A DNA stretch of 64,000 bases, from the NCBI GenBank assembly GCA_027494115.1, contig JAOSJL010000001.1, positions 124,001 to 188,000 on the forward strand, written 5' to 3'. The translations under genes and the position numbers were made by a program. Source of the DNA: Acidimicrobiia bacterium. GTDB lineage: Bacteria > Actinomycetota > Acidimicrobiia > IMCC26256 > JAOSJL01. The notes under the pieces were generated by a model. The model saw only the letters and a program-made list of their open reading frames with translations. It was not told the DNA's origin and did not search any database. Of this stretch, positions 56,558-64,000 are shown piece by piece (the first letter of the stretch is position 1; the number at the start of each line of letters is the position of its first letter).

Positions 56558-57736
56558 ATGTGCGACACGATCGCCATCGTCTCCGACGGTGAGGTGCTGT
56601 TCGCCAAGAACTCGGATCGCGATCCGAACGAGTCGCAGATTCTCGACTGGCAGGAACGTGCGGCTCATCCGGCAGGATCGACGCTCACGTGCACCCACAT
56701 CGAGATCCCCCAGGTCGAACAGACGTGGGCGGTGCTCATGAGCCGGCCGTTCTGGATGTGGGGTGCCGAGATGGGCACCAACGAGCACGGCCTGATCATC
56801 GGCAACGAGGCGGTGTTCACGCGCGAGTCGGTTCCCAAGACCGGGCTGACCGGCATGGATCTGGTGCGCCTCGCCCTCGAACGTTCCCGCACGGCCGACG
56901 AAGCCGTCGACACGATCACGTCCCTGATCGCCGCCCACGGACAGGGAGGCCGGTGCGGCTACGAGAGGGCTACCTTCCGCTACCACAGCAGCTTCCTCAT
57001 CGCCGACCGCGACGGCGCGCGGGTCCTGGAGACTGCCGGCGAGCACTGGGCCGTGGAGACCGTGCACGGAACCCGCTCCATTTCGAACGGACTCACGATC
57101 CCGGAGTTCGCCGCCAGACACTCCGACCGTCTGAAGACCGCTGTGTCGGCGTGCAAGACCCGTCGAGCCCTGACACAGCGGCGTTCCGCCAGCGCCGCGG
57201 GCGTCGAGACGCTGATGTCGGTGCTGCGCGATCACGGCGGCACTGACTGGCCCACATACCGCCGACTGAACGGAACACAGCACATGCCGTGCCAACACGG
57301 CGGCAGCGGAATCGTTTCGTCGCTCTCCACCGCGAGCTGGGTCACACGGCTCAGCGACGCTGGTGTCCAGCACTGGGCGACGGCGACATCGTCACCCTGC
57401 CTGAGCATCTTCAAGCCCGTCGCGGTCGACACTCCACTGCAGCTGGCGCCTGTCCCTGCCGGTACGGCCGACGACTCGCTGTGGTGGACCCATGAGCGAC
57501 TCCAGCGTCGGGTGATGCACGATCCGGAGAACCTCGGGCGGGATCTCGTCACCGAACGCGACGCGCTCGAGACCGAATGGCTGAGTGACCCTCCGGGCAG
57601 CGCCGAGGCGTTCACCGAGCACCGCCGCCGACTCGACACGTGGCTGGACCGTGTCGGCAGACCCACCGCGGACACCCGCCCACGATTCGCCCGCCGCTAC
57701 TGGGCCAAGCGCGACCGCCTCGCCGAACTCTCGTGA
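56558..57736 (+). CDS. C69-type dipeptidase/secernin-like Ntn hydrolase
   Basis: MCDTIAIVSDGEVLFAKNSDRDPNESQILDWQ...WGAEMGTNEHGLIIGNEAVFTRE: Met-Cys N-terminus and KNSDR motif. Confidence 0.8.
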   Translation: MCDTIAIVSDGEVLFAKNSDRDPNESQILDWQERAAHPAGSTLTCTHIEIPQVEQTWAVLMSRPFWMWGAEMGTNEHGLIIGNEAVFTRESVPKTGLTGMDLVRLALERSRTADEAVDTITSLIAAHGQGGRCGYERATFRYHSSFLIADRDGARVLETAGEHWAVETVHGTRSISNGLTIPEFAARHSDRLKTAVSACKTRRALTQRRSASAAGVETLMSVLRDHGGTDWPTYRRLNGTQHMPCQHGGSGIVSSLSTASWVTRLSDAGVQHWATATSSPCLSIFKPVAVDTPLQLAPVPAGTADDSLWWTHERLQRRVMHDPENLGRDLVTERDALETEWLSDPPGSAEAFTEHRRRLDTWLDRVGRPTADTRPRFARRYWAKRDRLAELS

Positions 57737-57745
57737 GCGACGCGC

Positions 57746-57805
57746 GTTGTCTTCCTGGGCGACGTCTTCCTGGACGACGTCTTCCCGGGCGACGTCTTCC
57801 CGGGC
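57746..57805. repeat. 15-bp tandem repeat, 4 units, between C69 gene and helicase gene
   Basis: gttgtcttcctgggc / gacgtcttcctggac / gacgtcttcccgggc / gacgtcttcccgggc; on minus strand encodes SPGKT-SPGKT-SSRKT-SPRKT in the frame offset from the helicase frame. Confidence 0.85.
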
Positions 57806-57835
57806 GACCGAACAGACGCGATCGTCGGCCCCGGA

Positions 57836-59011
57836 TCAGCCTGCTCGACGTTGGCTGCGGGAACGGTTGCGTCGACGTGACGGCTTCCCCGCGGGACGCC
57901 TGCGCCGCTCCTGCTTCGGAGCGGGAGGTGCGAGCCCGAGCTCACGCTGGAGCTTGACGCTGTCACGCCTCTGGTCACTCGCGACCAGAGAGACGACGAC
58001 ACCGGACGCTCCCTTGCGGGCCGTACGACCCGACCGGTGGACGTAGGTCTTGGCGTCCACCGGTGGGTCGAAGTGCACGACGCACGCCACGTCGTCGACG
58101 TGGATGCCGCGGGCGGCGACGTCGGTCGCCACGAGGGCGTCGACGGATCCACCCGCGAACCGGGCCAGCGCCCGGTCGCGTTGATTCTGAGATCGCCCAC
58201 CGTGGATCGCCGCTGCCTCGACACCGGCGTGGCCGAGCTTCTTGGCAACCTTGTCGGCGCCGCGGCGGGTTCGGCAGAACACGATCGTCGCACCTTCGGC
58301 GTCGACGACCTCCGCGACCCGATCGAGCCGGTCGTGAAGCTCGACCGTCTCGAAACGGTGATCGGCGTCCATGGCGTCGTTCTCGGGATCTCCGACCTCG
58401 TGGCGGGCGGGATCGTGCTGGTAGGCACGGGTGAGCACGGCGACATCGCCGTCGAGTGTGGCCGAGAACAACATGGTCTGACGGTCGTCCGCCGTGGCAT
58501 CGACGATGCGGCGCACGGCGGGGAGAAAGCCCATGTCGGCCATCCGGTCGGCTTCGTCGATCACGACGATGTCGACGTCGGACAGGTCGACGAGCCTCTG
58601 CTGGATCAGGTCTTCGAGCCGTCCGGGGCACGCGACGAGAACGTCGACGCCCTTGCGCAGCGCGCGTCGCTGGGGCTCGTAGCCCACGCCTCCGTAGATG
58701 GCGAAGACGCTACGACGACGAGCAGCGGCGAGCGGGCTCAGTTCGCGTTCGATCTGTGCGGCGAGCTCACGCGTGGGTGCGAGCACGAGCGCTCGGGGAC
58801 GTTTGGATACTGCTCGTTCGACACGCGCCACGAGCGGCACGCCGAAGGCGATCGTCTTGCCGGAGCCCGTGGGGGCACGTCCGCAGACATCGCGGCCGTC
58901 GAGAAGGTCGGGAATCGTGGCTTCCTGGATGGGAAACGGTTGGGTGACGTCTCTCGCCGACAGTACGTCGACGAGATCCTCGGGTACTCCGAGGTTGGCA
59001 AAGCTGGACAT
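57836..59011 (-). CDS. DEAD-box RNA helicase
   Basis: MSSFANLGVPEDLVDVLSARDVTQPFPIQEATIPDLLDGRDVCGRAPTGSGKTIAFGVP...APTRELAAQI...VIDEADRMADMGF...LFSATLDGDV...HRSGRTARKG; basic C-terminal tail. Confidence 0.96.
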   Translation of the reverse strand: MSSFANLGVPEDLVDVLSARDVTQPFPIQEATIPDLLDGRDVCGRAPTGSGKTIAFGVPLVARVERAVSKRPRALVLAPTRELAAQIERELSPLAAARRRSVFAIYGGVGYEPQRRALRKGVDVLVACPGRLEDLIQQRLVDLSDVDIVVIDEADRMADMGFLPAVRRIVDATADDRQTMLFSATLDGDVAVLTRAYQHDPARHEVGDPENDAMDADHRFETVELHDRLDRVAEVVDAEGATIVFCRTRRGADKVAKKLGHAGVEAAAIHGGRSQNQRDRALARFAGGSVDALVATDVAARGIHVDDVACVVHFDPPVDAKTYVHRSGRTARKGASGVVVSLVASDQRRDSVKLQRELGLAPPAPKQERRRRPAGKPSRRRNRSRSQRRAG

Positions 59012-59316
59012 GTGTAGGGGTCTCCTTGGGCCGCGAAGGGCCGTTGTGATTGGCGCGCTCACTCGAGCCGCGCGGCATGAGGCCGAAAGATCGAGAGGGA
59101 TCCGGTGGCGCGAAGAGTGTGGCCGCGGATCCTGGGAAGCGAGAGTTCGCACTCGCGAACAGCAAGACCGTACCACGCGGACGGGGCGGGCGCCGATCAG
59201 CCGGTGGAGCCGAACGTCAGGACGTCGAGTCCCAGTGGGTGGGCGCCATTTCAGATTCTTACACCGCTCTCGTGGCCGTACGCTTCCTCCTGCACCAATC
59301 GGAAGGGGACAACTCT

Positions 59317-60009
59317 GTGATTGCACTCGGTACGTTCTTCGTCGTCGCGCTCATCTCCATGGTTCTCACACGGATCATCACCGGGGCCCTCATCGCCACG
59401 GGGCTTCCCGTCTCGGTTGCCAAATTCCAGGCTCGGTCGGCGTTCACGACGGTCGGCTTCACGACGGCCGAAGCAGAAGCAGTCGTTGCCAATCCGCAGC
59501 GGCGTCAGATCCTCTCGTGGGCGATGCTCATCGGGAATCTCGGCACCCCCACGCTGGTCGTCACGGTGATCCTGAGCTTCGCGGCACCCGGGCCCGGTGA
59601 CACCGAGGCTCGACTGGTGGTGTTCGCGCTCGGCGCTGCCGTGCTTCTCCTCCTCGTGTCGAATCGGTTCGTCGAACGCTGGCTGGTTCGATGGGGACGT
59701 CGTTTCATGCTGCGCCGACTCGCATCTCAGGTGCGTGAGGACTTCGAGGAGCTCCTCGCCATCGACGGCGACAACGCCGTGGGGAAGATCACGCTGCGAC
59801 GCGATCCAGAGGGACCGCACGCGACGGTGCTCGGATTCGAACACGCCGCCCGCGATCTGCGCGTGCTCGCGATCCGACGAACCGGAAACGAGCGCGACGA
59901 GCTCCTCGGAACGGTGAGCGTCGACACGCTCCTCGAACCCGGCGACGAGGTCCTGGCGTATGGACCCCGCGCCAGCTTCGAGCGCGTCGTGCACGCTGCC
60001 GACGCCTGA
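59317..60009 (+). CDS. Membrane protein with C-terminal TrkA-C (RCK_C) domain
   Basis: VIALGTFFVVALISMVLTRIITGALIATGLPVSVAKFQARSAFTTVGFTTAEAEAVV...; C-terminus DLRVLAIRRTGNERDELLGTVSVDTLLEPGDEVLAYGPRASFERV. Confidence 0.75.
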   Translation: MIALGTFFVVALISMVLTRIITGALIATGLPVSVAKFQARSAFTTVGFTTAEAEAVVANPQRRQILSWAMLIGNLGTPTLVVTVILSFAAPGPGDTEARLVVFALGAAVLLLLVSNRFVERWLVRWGRRFMLRRLASQVREDFEELLAIDGDNAVGKITLRRDPEGPHATVLGFEHAARDLRVLAIRRTGNERDELLGTVSVDTLLEPGDEVLAYGPRASFERVVHAADA

Positions 60010-60249
60010 CACACGGCCTTCATCCGATCGCCGGCGCAGGGCGCGAATTGCGCCGGGCCCATGACGGCGAGTCCTCTACGGCCGCCGCAAGGCGCACGCC
60101 CCGCTGAGGACGACCAGCACCACGATCGCCACCGACTCGAAGCAAACGGCCTCGGAAGGGACGTTGGCCTCTACCTGTGCTCGTCCTCCGGCGCGAGATT
60201 GACGAGAGAGGTTGTGCGCGACAGCACCCTGAGCCACAGGAGGCACGCG

Positions 60250-60462
60250 ATGATGACCACACGGCGCCGAAATCGTGTACAGCGCCGGGCGCAACAGGAA
60301 GCGCCCGATCCGGCCCACGCCCCCGGCAAGCGCAAGAGGGGCGCTCCGCGGGACACCGAGCCCGCGCCCCACCGGATCGAGCCCCAACCCGGACACGACC
60401 AGCCATGGGTGCCGACGAACGGTCTCGTCGGCCGCAAGCGGCGCTCGGCCCGGAGGAGCTGA
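60250..60462 (+). CDS. Putative small basic protein (70 aa) immediately upstream of the radical SAM-MEMO gene
   Basis: AGGAGG at 60238-60243 precedes ATGATG; MMTTRRRNRVQRRAQQEAPDPAHAPGKRKRGAPRDTEPAPHRIEPQPGHDQPWVPTNGLVGRKRRSARRS. Confidence 0.35.
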   Translation: MMTTRRRNRVQRRAQQEAPDPAHAPGKRKRGAPRDTEPAPHRIEPQPGHDQPWVPTNGLVGRKRRSARRS

Positions 60463-60477
60463 CCGACTCGAACGGTC

Positions 60478-62364
60478 ATGGACCGCTTCACCGTTCCCAC
60501 CCGGTACTGGCACACCCTCGACGACGGTCGGGTCCAGTGTGACGTGTGCCCGCGGGCGTGCAAGCTCCGTGACGGCCAGAAGGGTGTGTGCTTCGTGCGG
60601 GCCCGCGAGGGCGAGGGCGTGGTACTGCGCTCTTACGGACGCTCCAGCGGATTCTGCGTCGACCCGGTCGAGAAGAAGCCGCTCAACCACTTCCTGCCCG
60701 GATCGTCGACCTTCTCGTTCGGCACCGCGGGCTGCAACCTCGCCTGTCGGTTCTGCCAGAACTGGGACGTGACGAAGTCCAAGGAGATCGACACACTCGC
60801 CGACGAAGCCTCACCGGAGACGATCGCCCGGGCGGCGACCGACCTCGGCTGCCGGAGTGTGGCGTTCACCTACAACGACCCGACCATCTTCCTGGAATAC
60901 GCCATCGACGTAGCCGACGCCTGCCACGACCGGGGCCTGTCGGCGGTGGCCGTCACGGCCGGCTACATCTGCCCCGAGCCCCGCGCCGACTTCTACGCGC
61001 ACCTCGACGCCGCCAACGTCGACCTCAAGGGGTTCACCGAGGACTTCTACCGCCACACCTGTGGCGCCGACCTGGGTGTTGTGCTCGAGAGCCTCGAGTA
61101 CCTGCGTCACGACACCGACGTGTGGCTCGAGCTCACCACGCTGCTGATCCCGGGCCTCAACGACGGCGACGCCGAGTTGGACACCATGACCACGTGGGTG
61201 GTCGAGCACCTCGGACCGGACGTGCCGATGCACTTCAGCGCGTTCCACCCCGACTACCGCATGGTCGACCGGACCCCGACCCCTCCCGAGACGCTCACCC
61301 GGGCCCGGCACATCGCGCGGTGCAACGGGGTGCGGTACGCGTACACCGGGAACGTCCACGACCGCGACGGCCAGGCCACGCTTTGCCACGGATGCGGGGC
61401 GATCGTCGTCGAGCGGGACTGGTACACGATCGGCGACTACGGCCTCGATGATCACGGGTATTGCCGCTTGTGCGGCGTCCGGGTCCCAGGTGTGTTCGAC
61501 GGGCCGGCGGAAGGTTGGGGCACGAAGCGACTCCCCCGTTGCCCTGAGCCGCCTCCCGGGAGGGAGCGGCACGTGACGGTGCGGCCCTCTGCGGTCGCCG
61601 GTGCCTTCTACCCCGCCGATGCGGACGAGCTGCGCGCCGTCCTGGCGCAGTGTTTCACCGCAGCGGTCGCTCCGCCGTCCGACCCGACGGTCCCGAAGGC
61701 GCTCGTGGTACCCCACGCCGGATTGCCGTACTCGGGCCCGGTGGCCGCGTCGGCCTACCTGCGCATCCGGCCGGGCCGCTCCACGATCCGCCAAGTCGTA
61801 CTGCTCGGTCCCAGTCATCGGGTGCCGTTCCGGGGGCTGGCGTCGAGCGGCGCCGATACCTGGGCCACGCCGCTCGGTCTCGTACCGCTCGACACCGAAG
61901 CCTCCCGTGAGCTCGGCGACTTCCCGTGGGTCAGTGTCGCCGACGCCACCCACGCGCCGGAGCACAGCCTCGAGGTCCAGCTCCCGTTCCTCCAGACCGT
62001 GTTGGAGGACTTCGAGCTCCTCCCTCTCCTCACGGGCCACGCCACGACCGACGAGGTCGCGTCGGTCCTCGACGTCCTCTGGTCCGGACCCGAGACCGTG
62101 ATCGTGGTCAGCACCGACCTCTCGCACTACCACGACTACGCCGCCGCGGTGAACCTCGACTGCCGCACCGCCGCGGCCATCACCGCGCTCAGAACCGACG
62201 ACATAGATGATGCAGATGCGTGCGGCGCCCACTCCCTCCGAGGGTTGCTGCAGGCAGGGCGCTCTCGGAACCTGGAGGTCGAACAGCTCGACCTCCGCAA
62301 CTCCGGCGACACCGCGGGCGACCGGCACCGTGTGGTGGGCTACGGAGCCTTCGCCCTCGCCTGA
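60478..62364 (+). CDS. Fusion of AmmeMemoRadiSam radical SAM enzyme and MEMO-like (system protein B) domain
   Basis: TAGCNLACRFCQNWDVTKSKE (CxxxCxxC), CRSVAFTYNDPTIFLEYAIDVADACHDRGL...; C-terminus VRPSAVAGAFYPADADELRAVL...VVPHAGLPYSGPVAASAYLRI...LLGPSHRVPFRG...APEHSLEVQLPFLQTVL...IVVSTDLSHYHDYAAA is MEMO. Confidence 0.92.
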   Translation: MDRFTVPTRYWHTLDDGRVQCDVCPRACKLRDGQKGVCFVRAREGEGVVLRSYGRSSGFCVDPVEKKPLNHFLPGSSTFSFGTAGCNLACRFCQNWDVTKSKEIDTLADEASPETIARAATDLGCRSVAFTYNDPTIFLEYAIDVADACHDRGLSAVAVTAGYICPEPRADFYAHLDAANVDLKGFTEDFYRHTCGADLGVVLESLEYLRHDTDVWLELTTLLIPGLNDGDAELDTMTTWVVEHLGPDVPMHFSAFHPDYRMVDRTPTPPETLTRARHIARCNGVRYAYTGNVHDRDGQATLCHGCGAIVVERDWYTIGDYGLDDHGYCRLCGVRVPGVFDGPAEGWGTKRLPRCPEPPPGRERHVTVRPSAVAGAFYPADADELRAVLAQCFTAAVAPPSDPTVPKALVVPHAGLPYSGPVAASAYLRIRPGRSTIRQVVLLGPSHRVPFRGLASSGADTWATPLGLVPLDTEASRELGDFPWVSVADATHAPEHSLEVQLPFLQTVLEDFELLPLLTGHATTDEVASVLDVLWSGPETVIVVSTDLSHYHDYAAAVNLDCRTAAAITALRTDDIDDADACGAHSLRGLLQAGRSRNLEVEQLDLRNSGDTAGDRHRVVGYGAFALA

Positions 62365-62416
62365 CCCTGGGGGAAGCGCGTGACACGATGGATCCCTCCA
62401 CGACCGAGGAGCATCC

Positions 62417-64000
62417 ATGAGGATCAAAGGGCCGACGCCACCCGGTGTCACCTTGAACAGGGACGAGCACGGGGTCCCGCACATCCGGGTCGATGATCTG
62501 GCGGGTGCGTACTGGGGCATGGGCTACTGCCACGCACTCGACCGCGGCATGCAGATGGGCCTGGTGCGCCTCCTGGGCCAGGGTCGCGTCGCCGAATGCC
62601 TCGACCCCAGTGAGTCGTCCATCGAGATCGACACGTTCTTCCGGCGGATGAACTGGGCCGGCCACACCGAGAGCCAGGTCGGCGCCCTCACCTCGGAGAC
62701 GCGAACGCTCATCGATTCCTACTGCACGGGCGTCAACGCCGGTTTCGAGCGATCGCGTCCGTGGGAGTTCCGCCTGCTGCGCTACCGGCCCGAGCCGTGG
62801 ACCATCGAGGACACGTTGCTCATGGCCCGCGTGACCGGGTACGTCACCCTCGCTCAGTCCCAGGCCGAGATCGAGCGGCTCTTCGTCGAGATGGTCCAGG
62901 CCGGGATCGATGACGACAGGCTCGAGGCGCTGTTCCCGGGATGTCTGCAGAACCTGGATCGGGAGCTGCTCGGTCGGGTCGAGCTCGGCGAGCGGATCGT
63001 GCCCGAAGAACTGAAGTGGGGAGCCTCGGGCCCGCGCATGATGGCGTCGAACAACTGGGCGGTCGCCGCAACCCACTCGAGCACCGGCAGCGCACTCATC
63101 GCCAACGATCCTCACCTCGAGGTGAACCGCCTGCCGAACGTCTGGGTGGAACAGGTCATCGAGCTCCCCGATGACACGGTGCTGACCGCGAACATGCCCG
63201 GGCTCCCCGGACCGCTCGTGGGGCGTAACCGCCACGTCGGGTGGGGCGCGACCTACACGTTCATGGACGCGGTGGACTCCTGGGTGGAGGACTGTCGCGA
63301 TGGAGCATTCCGCCGGAACGACGAATTCGTGCCGTTCACCGAGCGCCGTGAGCAGATCCTCGTGAAGAAGGGGGACCCGGTCGACGTGGTCTTCCACGAG
63401 AACATGCACGGCGTGCTCGACGGCGACCCGAACGTGGAGGGGCTGTACCTCGCCACGAGATGGGCGCCCGCTGAATCTGGTGCCGCGACCCTGAACGCCA
63501 CAGCCGAGGTGTGGGGAGCACGCAACGTCGAAGACCTGCAGAGGGTCCTCGGTCGGATCGAGACGTCGTGGAACTGGGTGACCGCCGACTCGACCGGTCG
63601 CATCGCCTACCAGATGTCGGGTCTGTTCCCGGTGCGTCCCGAGGGGACGTCAGGCTTCGTTCCGATGCCGGGATGGGATCCCGAGTGGGACTGGCGAGGC
63701 TTCGCCGAGCCCGAGGAACTCCCCCGCGTTCTCGACCCACCCGAGGGCATGATCGTGACCGCCAACAACGACCTCAATCGCTTCGGCGACGTGGATCCGA
63801 TCAACATGCCCATGGGCGACTACCGAGCCCGGCGCATCGAGTCCCTGTTGTCGGAAGACCCGCCCGACCTCGCCACGTTCAAACGGATCCACGCCGACAC
63901 CTACTCGCTACAGGCCGAGGAGGTGATGTCGATCCTGCGGCCGCTCCTTCCGGACTCAGCGGTCGGGCGGCGTCTCGCCGGATGGGACTGCCACTACGAC
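62417..64000 (+). CDS. Penicillin acylase (N-terminal-Ser Ntn hydrolase) family protein, partial (runs off window end)
   Basis: VTLNRDEHGVPHIRVDDLAGAYWGMGYCHALDRGMQM...MMASNNWAVAATHSSTGSALIANDPHLEVNRLPNVWVEQVI...MPGLPGPLVGRNRHVGWGATYTFMD; SNNW nucleophile motif. Confidence 0.9.
   Translation, partial: MRIKGPTPPGVTLNRDEHGVPHIRVDDLAGAYWGMGYCHALDRGMQMGLVRLLGQGRVAECLDPSESSIEIDTFFRRMNWAGHTESQVGALTSETRTLIDSYCTGVNAGFERSRPWEFRLLRYRPEPWTIEDTLLMARVTGYVTLAQSQAEIERLFVEMVQAGIDDDRLEALFPGCLQNLDRELLGRVELGERIVPEELKWGASGPRMMASNNWAVAATHSSTGSALIANDPHLEVNRLPNVWVEQVIELPDDTVLTANMPGLPGPLVGRNRHVGWGATYTFMDAVDSWVEDCRDGAFRRNDEFVPFTERREQILVKKGDPVDVVFHENMHGVLDGDPNVEGLYLATRWAPAESGAATLNATAEVWGARNVEDLQRVLGRIETSWNWVTADSTGRIAYQMSGLFPVRPEGTSGFVPMPGWDPEWDWRGFAEPEELPRVLDPPEGMIVTANNDLNRFGDVDPINMPMGDYRARRIESLLSEDPPDLATFKRIHADTYSLQAEEVMSILRPLLPDSAVGRRLAGWDCHYD

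Noticed and set aside
57746-57805. Possible CRISPR-like repeats
   Set aside because: 15-bp contiguous tandem units with no spacers and no cas genes; simple tandem repeat.
58037-59017. 326-aa plus-strand ORF
   Set aside because: Antisense to the DEAD-box helicase.
60020-60690. Minus-strand ORFs (128-204 aa) in the gap before the radical SAM gene
   Set aside because: No recognisable domain, overlap the radical SAM start; the plus-strand small ORF with AGGAGG is more plausible.
1-64000. tRNA/rRNA genes, IS elements, prophage, toxin-antitoxin or classical defence islands
   Set aside because: None recognised on either strand by motif reading; absence is not proven without tRNAscan/HMM searches.

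Overview
High-GC actinobacterial (probably Acidimicrobiia-like; inference from gene content) chromosomal window with about 50 protein-coding genes. No tRNA, rRNA, CRISPR, transposase or phage genes were recognised. Much of the content is ordinary: GH15, DegV, MFS, ALDH/FadD, an amino-acid ABC transporter, ParA, an acyl-CoA catabolic cluster, a molybdopterin oxidoreductase, Csp, a two-component system, a TPP enzyme, CtaA, a DEAD-box helicase and a penicillin acylase.

The items most worth following up are:
(1) A two-gene operon with TGATG overlap, encoding a divergent SpeD (AdoMet decarboxylase)-like protein and a GNAT/LuxI-FeeM-like acyltransferase (13246-14603).
(2) A near-identical operator/promoter-like motif placed 45-46 nt upstream of two acyltransferase-3 genes that flank a histidine kinase/NarL-type regulator pair (45272-45291 and 47069-47087).
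(3) A duplicated intergenic palindrome with conserved outer arms and compensatory inner-stem differences, each copy containing the stop codon of a convergent gene (22532-22578 and 39864-39918).
(4) An RNase HI-SLOG fusion.
(5) A radical SAM-MEMO fusion of the AmmeMemoRadiSam type.

At least 13 genes carry apparent single-base indels, mostly missing one G/C in a short G/C run. This points to uncorrected sequencing error rather than genuine pseudogenes, and affects how the ORF track should be read. All family calls come from reading motifs by eye; no database search was run.
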